Below are positions 35,223 through 45,835 of a DNA stretch of 64,000 bases, in pieces. The stretch lies in contig NZ_JNZY01000010.1 in the NCBI RefSeq assembly GCF_000717655.1, positions 248,001 to 312,000 of the forward strand, in the 5' to 3' direction. Made by a program: the position numbers and the translations under genes. Each line of letters begins with the position of its first letter. Position 1 is the stretch's first letter. The notes beneath the pieces are model-generated. The model searched no databases and was not told the DNA's origin. It saw only the letters and a list, made by a program, of their open reading frames with translations. The stretch is from Streptomyces katrae. GTDB taxonomy: Bacteria; Actinomycetota; Actinomycetes; Streptomycetales; Streptomycetaceae.

Positions 35223-35900
35223 ATGCGCGTACTGGTGGTCGAGGACGAACGGCGGCTCGCCGCTGCCCTGCAGCGGGGTCTGCAGGCCGAGGGCTTCTCC
35301 GTGGACGTCGCCCACGACGGCCCGCAGGGCCTGTGGCTGGCCGCCGAGCACGACTACGACGCCATCGTGCTCGACATCATGCTGCCCGGGCTCAACGGCT
35401 ACCGGGTCTGCGCCCGGCTGCGCGCGAGCGGCTGCGAGTCGGGGATCCTGATGCTCACCGCCAAGGACGGCGAGTACGACGAGGCGGAGGCCCTCGACAC
35501 CGGCGCGGACGATTTCCTCTCCAAGCCCTTCTCGTACGTGGTCCTGGTCGCCCGGCTGCGCGCCCTCATCCGGCGCACCGGCCGCCGCAGTCCGCAGGTC
35601 ATGGAGTTCGGCGACCTGGTGATCGACCCGGCCGGGCAGCGGTGCACGCGCGCCGGTACCGAAGCCAGGCTGACCTCGCGCGAGTTCGCGGTCCTCGTGC
35701 ACCTGGCCCGGCGGGCCGGGGAGGTCGTACCCAAGCGGGAGATACTGGAGCACGTCTGGGACGCCGCCTACGAGGGCGATCTGAACGTCGTCGAGGTCCA
35801 CGTCAGCGCCCTGCGCCGGAAGATCGACGCACCCTTCGGCCGGGCCGCCGTGGAGACCGTCCGCGGCGCCGGCTACCGGCTGGCGGCCGACGGTGGCTGA
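35223..35900 (+). CDS. OmpR-family response regulator
   Basis: A 225-residue two-component response regulator. Receiver domain 1-115: acidic pocket VVEDE, phosphoacceptor Asp51 in VLDIMLPG, MLTAKDG, and Lys101 in LSKPFSY. C-terminal winged helix about 128-222 (RLTSREFAVLVHLARRAGE, VPKREILEHVWD, VVEVHVSALRRKID, VETVRGAGYRLA). ATG 35223 starts exactly at the receiver. The stop lies 8 nt inside the kinase gene, so the pair is translationally coupled. Phased repeats upstream suggest autoregulation together with the divergent PepSY-like gene. Confidence 0.95.
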   Translation: MRVLVVEDERRLAAALQRGLQAEGFSVDVAHDGPQGLWLAAEHDYDAIVLDIMLPGLNGYRVCARLRASGCESGILMLTAKDGEYDEAEALDTGADDFLSKPFSYVVLVARLRALIRRTGRRSPQVMEFGDLVIDPAGQRCTRAGTEARLTSREFAVLVHLARRAGEVVPKREILEHVWDAAYEGDLNVVEVHVSALRRKIDAPFGRAAVETVRGAGYRLAADGG

Positions 35901-37335
35901 ACCGAAGACCGTTGCCACCGCCCGGTCCTCGGGCGGTGGCCGCCCGCGCGTCCTGCGCCGGATGCGCGACGCCGCGCGGCGCCTGCGCCCCCGGTCCGTC
36001 CGCGCCCGGGCCACGCTCGGCGCCTCCACCGTGGTGGCCCTCGCCCTAGGCGCCGCCTCCTTCGCCCTGCTCGGGATGCTGGACGGCAACCTGATGCGGG
36101 GCGCCCAGGCCGACGCCGAACGACAGGCCCTGTCCACCGCCGGGCTGGCGGCCGCGGGCCGGCTCGACACCGTACTGGCACCCGGGCGCGACACCGACTT
36201 CCTGCAGGTCGTCGACGCCGGGGGCCGCGTCCTGGCGGCGAGCCCCAACCTCGCCGGCCGTCCCGCCCTCTCCCCGGCCCGCCCGGGCAAACCCGGTACG
36301 GTCCGCCGCACTTGGAAGGAGGGCCCGGCCCGCGGCGACCGCCGCCACCGCGTCGTCCAGGTCACCACCGTCACCGGGGAAGGACTGGTCACCGTCTACG
36401 CGGGGACCTCGCTGCGGCAGGCCGACGCCGCCGACGACGTCATCACCGGCGCGCTGGCCGTCGGGGTACCGCTGCTCGTGTTCACCGTCGCGCTGGTCAC
36501 CTGGCGGGTGACCGGCTGGGCGCTGCGCCCCGTCGAGGCGATCCGCGCCGAGGTCGCCGAGATCAGCGACCGCGACCTGCACCGCCGGGTGCCGGTACCG
36601 CGCAGCCAGGACGAGATCGCCCGGCTCGCCGTCACCATGAACACCACCCTGGACCGGCTGGAAGCCGCCGGGATCCGCCAGCGCCGGTTCATCGCCGACG
36701 CCTCGCACGAACTGCGCAGCCCGATCACGGTGCTCCGCACCCAGCTGGAGGTCGCCCAGGCCCACCCCGATCCGGCGCTGTGGGGCGAACTGGTCAGCGG
36801 TGCCCTGGAGGACACCATACGACTCCAGGACCTCGCCGCCGACCTGCTCCTGCTGGCCCGCCTGGACACCGGGGAACCGCCGCCGGACGCAGCCGTCGAC
36901 CTCGCGGACGTCGCCCGCGAGGCGGCCGGCTCGCGCAGGCGGGACCGGATCCCCGTCGACATGGAGATCGCTCCCGAGGCCGTCGTGCGCGGCAGCACGC
37001 TCTGGCTCTCCCGGCTCGTCACCAACCTGCTGGACAACGCCCAGCGCCACGCCGACGTGCGGGTCCGGCTCCTGCTGCGGGTCGACGCGGCCCGGCGCAC
37101 CGCCGTGCTGGAGGTGCGCGACGACGGGCCGGGCATCCCGGCCGCCGACCGGGAGCGTGTCTTCGAGCGGTTCACCCGCCTCGACGACGCCCGCAGCCGT
37201 GACGAGGGGGGCACGGGCCTGGGCCTGGCCATAGCCCGCGACATCGCCACCCGGCTGGGCGGCTCCCTCATCGTCGAGGACGCCCCGGCCGGCGGCGCAC
37301 GTCTGGTGGCCCGCCTTCCTCTGGACACCGCCTGA
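35893..37335 (+). CDS. Sensor histidine kinase
   Basis: A 480-residue membrane kinase paired with the upstream regulator (8-bp overlap). Layout: Arg-rich cytoplasmic start, TM1 about 40-62, an extracellular sensor of about 115 residues, TM2 about 178-200, HAMP about 200-255 (WALRPVEAIRAEVAEI), HisKA with phospho-His at about 272 (ADASHELRSPI), and HATPase with N-box NLLDNAQRHA, G1 DDGPGIP, F-box FERFTRLD and G2 GGTGLGLAIAR. The stimulus is unknown; the sensor is rich in Arg/Gly/Pro and carries no recognised domain. Confidence 0.95.
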   Translation: MAEPKTVATARSSGGGRPRVLRRMRDAARRLRPRSVRARATLGASTVVALALGAASFALLGMLDGNLMRGAQADAERQALSTAGLAAAGRLDTVLAPGRDTDFLQVVDAGGRVLAASPNLAGRPALSPARPGKPGTVRRTWKEGPARGDRRHRVVQVTTVTGEGLVTVYAGTSLRQADAADDVITGALAVGVPLLVFTVALVTWRVTGWALRPVEAIRAEVAEISDRDLHRRVPVPRSQDEIARLAVTMNTTLDRLEAAGIRQRRFIADASHELRSPITVLRTQLEVAQAHPDPALWGELVSGALEDTIRLQDLAADLLLLARLDTGEPPPDAAVDLADVAREAAGSRRRDRIPVDMEIAPEAVVRGSTLWLSRLVTNLLDNAQRHADVRVRLLLRVDAARRTAVLEVRDDGPGIPAADRERVFERFTRLDDARSRDEGGTGLGLAIARDIATRLGGSLIVEDAPAGGARLVARLPLDTA

Positions 37336-37502
37336 AGCGGGCGGTTTTACGGTTCTGATTGTTCCCCGTTCTGCTTTTTTCGCACCTGTCCATCTCTATT
37401 CACTCCATGCTTGCCTCGGCTCTCGAAGGGGGGCGTCAGCAACGCCAGAGCCGCATCCCGAACAGACATCAACCATGGCGCAAGCAGCCAGAGGACGGCG
37501 CG

Positions 37503-37730
37503 ATGAAGAACAACCGGATGATCGTCACCGTGGTGGCGCTCTTAGCGATCTTCGCCTTCAGTGTGGTGATGGTGGTGGCGGGACAGCCCGTCGCAGCCAT
37601 CACCGCCCTGATCCCGTCGGTCGCGCTGGGCGTGCAGCAGATCGTGCAGGCGGGCACGGGACTTGCGGAGAGCCGCCGCGAGCGGCCCTCCGTACAGGTG
37701 CCCGACCGGGACGAGGAGCCGCGGCGATGA
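37503..37730 (+). CDS. Small two-helix membrane protein
   Basis: A 75-residue protein, MKNNRMIVTVVALLAI at the start, with two hydrophobic segments (about 6-24 and 28-45) and a charged cytoplasmic-like tail. ATG 37503 lies downstream of GAGGACGG. The stop overlaps the ATG of the HTH-sigma gene (ATGA), so this is the first gene of a coupled three-gene operon. It could be the membrane partner (anchor or anti-sigma-like) of the sigma factor, but nothing in the sequence proves it. Confidence 0.75.
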   Translation: MKNNRMIVTVVALLAIFAFSVVMVVAGQPVAAITALIPSVALGVQQIVQAGTGLAESRRERPSVQVPDRDEEPRR

Positions 37731-38653
37731 ACCTCCACTCGGCACCCCAGGACGTTCCCCAGGGCCGGAGCGGCAAGCCGGGCCGCCGGCTGGGCCCCAT
37801 CGTCGAAGGCACCGGCCCGGCGCACCGCGCCTGGCTCGAGCCGCTGCGCGACGCCGTACACGGCAGGGGGGTGACGCTGGACGAACTCCAGGCGCGTACC
37901 GGCCGGGACAAAGGGCACATCTCCGAACTGCTGCGGGCCGTCGGACGCTACCCGCGCTGGGTCTTCGTCCGTACGGTGTTCCTCGCGCTCGAACGGCCCC
38001 GCCTGCCCTACGGCACGATGCGGCTCCGCTGGGTGATCGCGGCCCAGGACGTCGGCAAGCGCACCTCGTGGATCAAGGACTGCCTCCACGAGGGCGGCGC
38101 CCGCCACCGCACCGCGGCCGCCTCGGCCCCGCTGGACTTCCGGGCCTTCCAGCAGATGCACCGCCCCCACTACACCCGCTACGCCTCGGCGTTCCTGCGC
38201 CGGGGCGGCCTCGTCGAGAAGGCGGTCGACGACGTCTTCACGCTCCTGCTCATGCTGTGGCACGACGCGCTCGCCAGCGAGAACCCCGAGCGGTTCGCAT
38301 GGCCGATACTGCGCCAGACCGTGCTCGAACGCGCCCCGAAGGAGAACGGCCGCCCCTCGCTCGTGGAGGCCGCCTTCGACACGGTCGCCCTGGACCTCGC
38401 CCGGGACCCGATAAGCCAGGTCGAGGAGTCCATGGCCCTGTTCCGGGCCGTCGGGGAGCTCGCGCCCGTGCAGCGGGACGTCCTCGTCCTGCTGTACCTG
38501 TGCGGACTGGAAGAGGCCCGGGTGGCGGACGAACTGGGCGTCTCCCTCGCCCTGGTACGGTCCACCGCCCGGCACGCCAAGCGCAACCTGCAAGCCGCCC
38601 TGTACCCGGACACCACCACCGAGGAGGGGGTCTCAGGTGACCTCGACCATTGA
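37727..38653 (+). CDS. HTH-domain/sigma-70-like fusion protein
   Basis: A 308-residue protein of unusual build. Residues about 45-85 form an XRE-like HTH (GVTLDELQARTGRDKGHISELLRAVG). A middle part (about 140-215) resembles sigma region 2 (HYTRYASAFLRRGGLVEKAVDDVFTLLLML). The C-terminus (about 235-300) is a region-4-like HTH (ALFRAVGELAPVQRDVLVLLYLCGL, ARVADELGVSLALVRSTARHAKRNL). It is an ECF-type sigma factor with an added DNA-binding or protein-binding domain. ATG 37727 overlaps the upstream stop by 4 bp, and the next gene starts 17 bp before its own stop. Confidence 0.82.
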   Translation: MNLHSAPQDVPQGRSGKPGRRLGPIVEGTGPAHRAWLEPLRDAVHGRGVTLDELQARTGRDKGHISELLRAVGRYPRWVFVRTVFLALERPRLPYGTMRLRWVIAAQDVGKRTSWIKDCLHEGGARHRTAAASAPLDFRAFQQMHRPHYTRYASAFLRRGGLVEKAVDDVFTLLLMLWHDALASENPERFAWPILRQTVLERAPKENGRPSLVEAAFDTVALDLARDPISQVEESMALFRAVGELAPVQRDVLVLLYLCGLEEARVADELGVSLALVRSTARHAKRNLQAALYPDTTTEEGVSGDLDH

Positions 38654-39422
38654 CCAGCTGCTGGGCCGCGCCCGGCTCCACGCCACCTCGCACGCCCCCG
38701 CCGACATCACGGACACCGGCTGCGCACCGCACCACCATGCGGGCGCCTGGGCACCCGACGCCGTGGCGGGCGAACCACCGAGGAGCATGCGGGGAGCCGC
38801 GCGCGACCTCCAGGCCCTGTGCGAAACGGCCGTCACGGCAGCCGCCGTCGCCGCGCTGGGCGATTTCCTCACGCACAAGCTGCCCCAGCCCTCCGGCGCC
38901 CGCGTCCTGGGCTGCATCCTGCTGCTCACCGACGCCGAGGACGCCGCCCGCTTCTGGTGGCAGTACGCCGCCGGCGCCGGAGACTCGATCGCCTCGTACT
39001 GCCTGTACCTCCACCACCTCGCGCTCGGGGAGAACCACGAAGCCGTCTGGTGGCGACGCCAGACGACCCCCACCGCCGCCCGGCACACGGCGGACGCGCC
39101 GGACGCCCCCGACGCGGCCACCGTGGTCTTCGACGGGGCGGAGCGGAACCTCGCGGCCGATGCGAGCCTGCCCACCACCCTGCGGGTCCTGCGGGCGCTA
39201 AGGCCCGGCGGAGGCGCGTCGAAGCGCGGCTCGAGCACCGTCAAGGCCGTCATGGACTACGTCTCGGCCTCCGTCAGCTACGTCGACGACGATCTCGAAC
39301 TGCCCCTGCCCGACCCGGGCTTCACGGACCGGATCCGCGCCCTGACGGCCGCCGCCGCCCGCCCGGCGCGCCCCGGCCACCGGACCGCGCCCCGGCTCCC
39401 GCCCAGGCTCCGGACCACCTGA
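38637..39422 (+). CDS. Protein of unknown function, partner of the HTH-sigma factor
   Basis: A 261-residue soluble protein beginning MTSTIDQLLGRARLHA. A helical middle (RDLQALCETAVTAAAVAALG, CILLLTDAEDAARFWWQYAAGAGDSIASYCLYLHH, about 55-130) looks like a helical-repeat fold related to streptomycete 'sigma-associated' proteins that track contiguous small genes; the C-terminal 60 residues are Pro/Arg/Ala-rich. GTG 38637 lies 17 bp inside the sigma gene and follows GAGGAGGGGG. The coupling implies that its dose is tied to the sigma factor, as for a regulator or cofactor. No named family recognised. Confidence 0.75.
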   Translation: MTSTIDQLLGRARLHATSHAPADITDTGCAPHHHAGAWAPDAVAGEPPRSMRGAARDLQALCETAVTAAAVAALGDFLTHKLPQPSGARVLGCILLLTDAEDAARFWWQYAAGAGDSIASYCLYLHHLALGENHEAVWWRRQTTPTAARHTADAPDAPDAATVVFDGAERNLAADASLPTTLRVLRALRPGGGASKRGSSTVKAVMDYVSASVSYVDDDLELPLPDPGFTDRIRALTAAAARPARPGHRTAPRLPPRLRTT

Positions 39423-39442
39423 TCGTCACCGCCTGGAACAGA

Positions 39443-39476
39443 GGTGCCGCTCGGCAGGGGACCGCCGAGCGGCACC
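39443..39476. terminator. Bidirectional hairpin terminator
   Basis: A perfect 13-bp stem (39443-39455 with 39464-39476) and 8-nt loop between the convergent ends of the sigma operon and the serine hydrolase gene. Confidence 0.85.
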
Positions 39477-39488
39477 GGCCCGTCGGGG

Positions 39489-40775
<1,287 letters not shown>

Positions 40776-40803
40776 CTACGGAGTGACGGGAAAGGTTTCT
40801 CGC

Positions 40804-41646
40804 TCAGAACGTGCAGGTGGGGACGTTCTCCAGCCATGCGGCGCCCTGGATGTAGATGTTCGTGACCCACGCCTTGTAGTCGGGCAGATAGGACCAGGCG
40901 TCGTTGGTGTAGCCGTCGGAGGTGACCTTCTCCGCGTGCTTCTGGCACTCGACGCGGATCGTCGTCGGCCCCGGGAACGCGTAGACGCGCGCGGCCCCGG
41001 TGGACGGCCGGTCCTTGGTCCACACACCGGTGCCCCAGGTCCGGAACACGTGCCCGGTCACCGGGCCGGGGTCGATCCGCACCGCGCCGTGGTAACCGCT
41101 GTTCAGCCGGACGTCGCTGACCATCAGTTTCGTACCGGACTGCCGGGCCTCCGCCATCTTGCCGGCGCCCAGGTAGATCGCGATGTGGTGCAGGTCCCGG
41201 GAAGTGCCCCACACCAGCAGGTCGCCGGGGAGCAGCGGGGCGAGGCCGTCGGCCGCGGTGAAGCGTCCGGCCGCGTGGGGCGTGTAGTACTGGGCGCTGG
41301 CGACCCCGTTGAGGATGTCCGACCCGGTGGCCTCGGCGTAGGCGTGGCGGACCAGTCCCGAGCAGTCGAAGCCGAGCCGCTCGGGATCGTGCTCGCTGGC
41401 CGGATCCGTGGGGTCCACCTGCCCGTACGTGGGCCCGGGCCGCGGGCCGTGGCCGCCGCCCCACGCGTACCAGACGTCGGCGGAGACCTGCGCACAGGCG
41501 GCGCCGACGGCCCGCTCGGCGGCGGCGGACGCCCCCGGCGACAGGACCCGGCACGAGCCGTCGGCGGCCGCCGCCGACGCGGGGGGCCACAGGAGGCAGA
41601 CCAGGAGGGCGATGAGTGTGCCGATGAGACCGGACCGGCGAAGCAT
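40804..41646 (-). CDS. Secreted NlpC/P60 cysteine peptidase-like protein
   Basis: A 280-residue exported protein. Signal peptide MLRRSGLIGTLIALLVCLLW, cleavage near ASAAAA. NlpC/P60 core: VWYAWGGGHGP, FDCSGLVRHAY with the nucleophilic Cys, PGDLLVWG, and HHIAIYLGAGKM with the catalytic His. A C-terminal SH3-like part follows (TIRVECQKHAEKV to AWVTNIYIQGAAW). Such enzymes cut peptidoglycan stem peptides. ATG 41646 has GAGG 7 nt upstream; the upstream open frame is not protein-like. Probably co-transcribed with the serine hydrolase downstream. Confidence 0.92.
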   Translation of the reverse strand: MLRRSGLIGTLIALLVCLLWPPASAAAADGSCRVLSPGASAAAERAVGAACAQVSADVWYAWGGGHGPRPGPTYGQVDPTDPASEHDPERLGFDCSGLVRHAYAEATGSDILNGVASAQYYTPHAAGRFTAADGLAPLLPGDLLVWGTSRDLHHIAIYLGAGKMAEARQSGTKLMVSDVRLNSGYHGAVRIDPGPVTGHVFRTWGTGVWTKDRPSTGAARVYAFPGPTTIRVECQKHAEKVTSDGYTNDAWSYLPDYKAWVTNIYIQGAAWLENVPTCTF

Positions 41647-41835
41647 GCGGGATCCTCGTTTCTCGTTGCCGTGGAGATGCACTGCTGGGAAGCCGTGGGG
41701 AAGCGCCTTGGTGGGGGCGGCCGTTGGCATGTGCCGCAGACGGAACGAGCCTGCGGGCCGCGGCCCCCCGAGTCGAGGTTCCGGCGGCACCCCACCCGGA
41801 CGGGCAACGGGAAACCCCCGGGAAACCCCCGCCCG

Positions 41836-44800
41836 TCAGGGCTCTTCGGCGCACCGCGCCGCTCCGTCGCCCGCGTGCAGCCGGCAGATCTCCGCCAGCC
41901 GGATCCGGAGGTCCGGGTTCCACAGCCGCACCGTGCCGTCGTTGCTGCTGCTGGCCACCGTCCGTCCGTCGGGGGAGAAGACCACGCCCCACACAGCGCT
42001 GGTGTGGCCCGTCAGGGCGGCCCACAGCCGCCGCCCGGCCACGTCCCAGAGCCGCACCGTACGGTCGTTGCCGCTGCTGGCCAGCGTCCGTCCGTCGGGG
42101 GAGAAGGCGATACCGCGGGCGGAGCCGGTGTGGCCCGCCAGCACGGCCCCGGCATCGAACCGCCGCGCGTCCCAGAGCCGTACGGTGCCGTCGTTGCCGC
42201 TGCTCGCCAGCGTCCGCCCGTCCGGGCTGAACGCGACGGCCCGTACCGCGCCCCCGTGGCCAGTGAGCGTGGCCAGCGGCCGCCGCCCGGGCACGTCCCA
42301 CAGCCGTACCGTCAGATCGTCGCCGGCGCTCGCCAGAGTGTGGCCGTCCGGACTGAACACCACGTCGTTCGCGAAATCGGTATGGCCCGTGAGCGTGCCC
42401 AGGGCCGTACGGGATGCCACGTCCCACAGCCGGACCGTACGGTCGGAAGCGGCCGAGGCCAGCATCTTCCCGTCCGGGGAGAAGGCCACCGCGAACACCG
42501 TCCCGCCGTGACCGGCCAGCGTGCCCAGCGCCGTTCGGGAACCCACGTCCCACAGCCGGACCGTCCCGTCGGAAGCGGCCGAGGCCAGCATCTTCCCGTC
42601 CGGGGAGAAGGCCACCGAGAACACCGTTCCGGTGTGGCCCGCGAACGTCGCGACCACCCGCCTCCCGGCCACGTCCCACAGCAGCACCGTGTGATCGGCA
42701 TCGGCCGTGGCCAGCAGCTTTCCGTCCGGGCTGTACGCGGCGTGCCAGATCTCCGTGAACGGGCGCGAGGTCAGGACCGGACCGCGCAGGTCCCAGAGCA
42801 CCACCGACTGGTCGAAGGCCGCGGTGGCCAGCATCGTGCCGCCCGAGTCGACCGCGACCGCCAGCACGTAGTCGGTGTGCCCGGCCAGCGTCGAGGTCAG
42901 CCGCCCGCTGCGCACGTCCCACAGCCGGGTGGTGCCGTCACCGCCCGCGCTGACGACCGTGGCGCCGTCGGCGGTGTAGGCGACCGCGTTGATGTCGTCG
43001 TTGTGGCCCGTCAGTGTCGCCGCCGTGCGGCCTCCGGCCACGTCCCACAGCCGTACGGTCCGGTCGACGCCCCCGGAGGCCACCGTCCGCCCGTCCGGCG
43101 CGAACGCCACCCCGAGCACCTCGCCGGTGTGTCCCTCGAGGACGGCGAGCTGACGGGCCGCCACCGGATCCCACAGCCGTACGGTCTGGTCGGTGCCCGC
43201 CGACACCAGCGTCCTGCCGTCCGGCGCGTAGGCGAGGGCGTTGACCCTCCCGGTGTGGCCGGTCAGCACCGTCGCCGCGCCGCCGCCCACGGGGTCCCAC
43301 AGCCCGACCGTCCCGTCGGCGCCCGCCACGGCGAGCGTGTGCCCGTCGGGCGCGAAGGCCAGCGCGCGGGCGTCCGCGGTCTGCGCGGGCAGCACCGCGA
43401 GTTCGTGCCCGTCCGTGTCCCACAGCCGTACCGGACCGTCCGTGGACGTCGCCGCGAGGGCCCGGCCGCCCGGGGCGAAGGCGACCGCGCGCACCCGGCC
43501 GGGCACGGTCAGGGTCACCGTCGTCCGCCGGTCCGCGACCCGCCGCAGCAGCACCTTCCCGTCGGAACCGGCCGTCGCCAGCAGCCGGTTGCCCGGGGCG
43601 AACGCCACCGCGTTGACCGGGCCGCTGTGCCCGCCGAGGCGGGCGAGGAACGGCTGGGCCTGCGTGCTCAGCAGCGCGCCCCGCGCCTGTGGCGTCGCCT
43701 CGGTGCGGTACGCCTCCTCGGCGAGCCGCATCGAGGCCTCGGGCTGACCTGCCGCGAGGGAGGTGGACTGCACGGCGAGGGCCTGTGAACGGGCGATGTG
43801 CTCCTGGCCGAGCGCGCCCGCCCGCTGCTGGTACGCCAGCGCCCCGGCGGTCAGGGCCAGGGCCAGCAGGCCGACGAGCATGGCCAGCATCCGCTGCTGG
43901 AGCCGGACCTGGCGCCTGGCCTGCGTCCGCCGGGCCTCCTCCGCAGCCTGGCTCGCGCGCAGGAAGGCCGCCTCCCGGGGGCTGAGCCGGCTCCTGCCGT
44001 CGAGCTCGTCGGCCCAGGCGCGGGCGCTCTCCAGCCGGGTGCCGCGGTACAGGACGGACGGCTCGCGGCCCTCGCGCTCCCACTCCTCGGCGGCATGGGC
44101 CAGTTGACGGTGGACCAGCAGCCCGTCCCGGTCGGCGTGGATCCAGCCGCGCAGCCGCGGCCAGGCGTGCAGCAGGGCCTCGTGGGTGATCTCGACGGTG
44201 TCGCTGTCCATCGTGATCAGCCGGGCCCGGACGAACGCGTCGAGGGCCGCCGCCGCCCGGTCCGCATCGGCCAGCTGCTCCATCAGCGCGGTCCGGTCCG
44301 TCCGCCGCCGCGTCGCCCCCGTGCCGTCGGCGACGTGGACCAGCGCCATCAGGATGCGGCGGATCGTCCGCTGCTCGGCCGGGTACAGGCGGGCGAACAC
44401 GCTCTCGGCCGTGTGCGCGACCGCGCCCTGGATCCCGCCCGTGCCCTCGTACCCCGCGACGGTCAGAGTTGCCCCCTCGCGCCGCTGCCACGTGGCCATC
44501 AGTGCGTGGGACACCAGCGGCAGCGCACCGGACGGCGTGTCACCCGGCCCGCCCGCCGGGGCCGCGGTCCCGGGCTCCTCGCGCAGGCCCGCGTCACGCA
44601 GCAGCAAGGGGACCAGACCCGCCTCGAGCGTCAGCCCGGCGAGCTCCGCCGGGCGCGTGATCGACTCGCGCAGCTCGGCCACGGACATCGGGGGCAGGAC
44701 GAACAGCCCGTCGGTGAAGACCGAGGCCAGTTCCGGAACGTCCAGGCAGCTCCCGGAGAAGTCGGCCCGGACACCGAGCACCACGACGGCCGGGTCGTGC

Positions 44801-45729
44801 GCCGTCGGCCCCGGCGCCGATGCGGCCAGGGCGCACAGGACGTGGACGAAGCCGCGCCGCTCGTCCTCGTCGGAGCAGAGGGTGAAAAGTTCCTCGAACT
44901 GGTCGACGAGCAGAACCGGCCGGACGGTGGGCAGCCGGTGCTCCCCGGATGGCGCCGGGGTGTCGCCCGCCAGATGGTTGACGGCCTCGAGCAGCCTCTC
45001 CGGCCGGTCCCGCAGCTCCCCCACGGTGAGGCCGGGATCGCCGCCGAGCACCTTCGCTGTGCAGTCCAGCAGCTCCTGGAGCGGATGCGCGGTCGGTGTG
45101 AACCGTACGACCGGCCAGCCGTCGGCGCCCGCCATCGGGAAGCCGCCGGTGCGCCGGAGGGCCGGCACGAGACCGGCGCTGAGCAGGGACGACTTGCCGG
45201 CGCCCGACCGGCCGACGAGCATCAGCGGGCCGCTGCCGATCCGCTCGAAGACCCGCTCGACCAGTGCGGCGGTCACCCGGTCGCGGCCGAAGAACCGGGC
45301 CGCGTCCCGCGAGGTGAAGGCGGCGAGGCCGCGGTAGGGGCACTCGCCGGGCGACTGGAGCCCGCCCGCGACACCGGCGCCGGGGCGCTCCCCAGGGCCC
45401 GATCCCGCCCGGGCCCTGGGGACTTCCGCCTCCGGTACCAGCCGTAAGAGGGAGCCCCCGGCTTCCAGTACCTGGTCGCAGCGCCGCGCGACGTCACGGG
45501 TGACCCGCTTGGCGCCGGTCTCGATCTTGCTCAGGTAGCCCTTGCTGTAGTGCGTCCGGCGGGCCAGGTCGGCCAGCGACAGACCGCGCTGCACCCGCAG
45601 CTGCCTCAAGCGGGCGGGAAAGGACGCGCCGGGGCCGTCGGCGGACTCGACGGCCTCGGTGGCTTCAGGTGAATCGTGCTGGTGATCGGTGTTCCGTCCG
45701 CGGTCCGGGTCCCCCACGGCATCCCCCAT
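41836..45729 (-). CDS. XRE-STAND NTPase with WD40 propellers
   Basis: A 1,297-residue multidomain protein. Residues 36-98 are an XRE HTH (RLRQLRVQRGLSLADLARRT, SKGYLSKIETGAKRV). Residues about 130-560 are a STAND/NACHT-type ATPase with Walker A GRSGAGKSS (173-181), Walker B-like VLLVDQFEELFTLC, and a helical arm ending in WxxLxxWIHADRD. A hydrophobic segment (MLAMLVGLLALALTAGAL, about 622-640) may cross the membrane. From about 690 to the end there are 14 WD40 repeats (most ending RLWD or VRLWN), enough for two seven-bladed propellers. STAND proteins are nucleotide-switched scaffolds; ligand and output are unknown. Several repeats near 42480-42600 are almost identical at DNA level. Confidence 0.92.
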   Translation of the reverse strand: MGDAVGDPDRGRNTDHQHDSPEATEAVESADGPGASFPARLRQLRVQRGLSLADLARRTHYSKGYLSKIETGAKRVTRDVARRCDQVLEAGGSLLRLVPEAEVPRARAGSGPGERPGAGVAGGLQSPGECPYRGLAAFTSRDAARFFGRDRVTAALVERVFERIGSGPLMLVGRSGAGKSSLLSAGLVPALRRTGGFPMAGADGWPVVRFTPTAHPLQELLDCTAKVLGGDPGLTVGELRDRPERLLEAVNHLAGDTPAPSGEHRLPTVRPVLLVDQFEELFTLCSDEDERRGFVHVLCALAASAPGPTAHDPAVVVLGVRADFSGSCLDVPELASVFTDGLFVLPPMSVAELRESITRPAELAGLTLEAGLVPLLLRDAGLREEPGTAAPAGGPGDTPSGALPLVSHALMATWQRREGATLTVAGYEGTGGIQGAVAHTAESVFARLYPAEQRTIRRILMALVHVADGTGATRRRTDRTALMEQLADADRAAAALDAFVRARLITMDSDTVEITHEALLHAWPRLRGWIHADRDGLLVHRQLAHAAEEWEREGREPSVLYRGTRLESARAWADELDGRSRLSPREAAFLRASQAAEEARRTQARRQVRLQQRMLAMLVGLLALALTAGALAYQQRAGALGQEHIARSQALAVQSTSLAAGQPEASMRLAEEAYRTEATPQARGALLSTQAQPFLARLGGHSGPVNAVAFAPGNRLLATAGSDGKVLLRRVADRRTTVTLTVPGRVRAVAFAPGGRALAATSTDGPVRLWDTDGHELAVLPAQTADARALAFAPDGHTLAVAGADGTVGLWDPVGGGAATVLTGHTGRVNALAYAPDGRTLVSAGTDQTVRLWDPVAARQLAVLEGHTGEVLGVAFAPDGRTVASGGVDRTVRLWDVAGGRTAATLTGHNDDINAVAYTADGATVVSAGGDGTTRLWDVRSGRLTSTLAGHTDYVLAVAVDSGGTMLATAAFDQSVVLWDLRGPVLTSRPFTEIWHAAYSPDGKLLATADADHTVLLWDVAGRRVVATFAGHTGTVFSVAFSPDGKMLASAASDGTVRLWDVGSRTALGTLAGHGGTVFAVAFSPDGKMLASAASDRTVRLWDVASRTALGTLTGHTDFANDVVFSPDGHTLASAGDDLTVRLWDVPGRRPLATLTGHGGAVRAVAFSPDGRTLASSGNDGTVRLWDARRFDAGAVLAGHTGSARGIAFSPDGRTLASSGNDRTVRLWDVAGRRLWAALTGHTSAVWGVVFSPDGRTVASSSNDGTVRLWNPDLRIRLAEICRLHAGDGAARCAEEP
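42430..42620 (-). repeat. Near-identical tandem WD40 repeat units
   Basis: Two adjacent WD40 units share long stretches with very few base differences (for example around 42455-42500 and 42575-42620, encoding AFSPDGKMLASAASD), pointing to recent duplication or gene conversion inside the propeller. Confidence 0.75.
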
Positions 45730-45835
45730 GGCACAGCGCGCCCAGGTTGTGAGATGGAAGGTCCCAGGCTACCGCGGGGGTCCGACGGCGGAGCACGCGT
45801 TCTGCCCGGCGTGGCGCAAAAACGCACAGCACAGC

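Noticed and set aside
43798..45447. Plus-strand frames of 549 and 383 codons opposite the STAND domain.
   Set aside because: Antisense shadows of a gene with an intact XRE, Walker A and WD40 reading.
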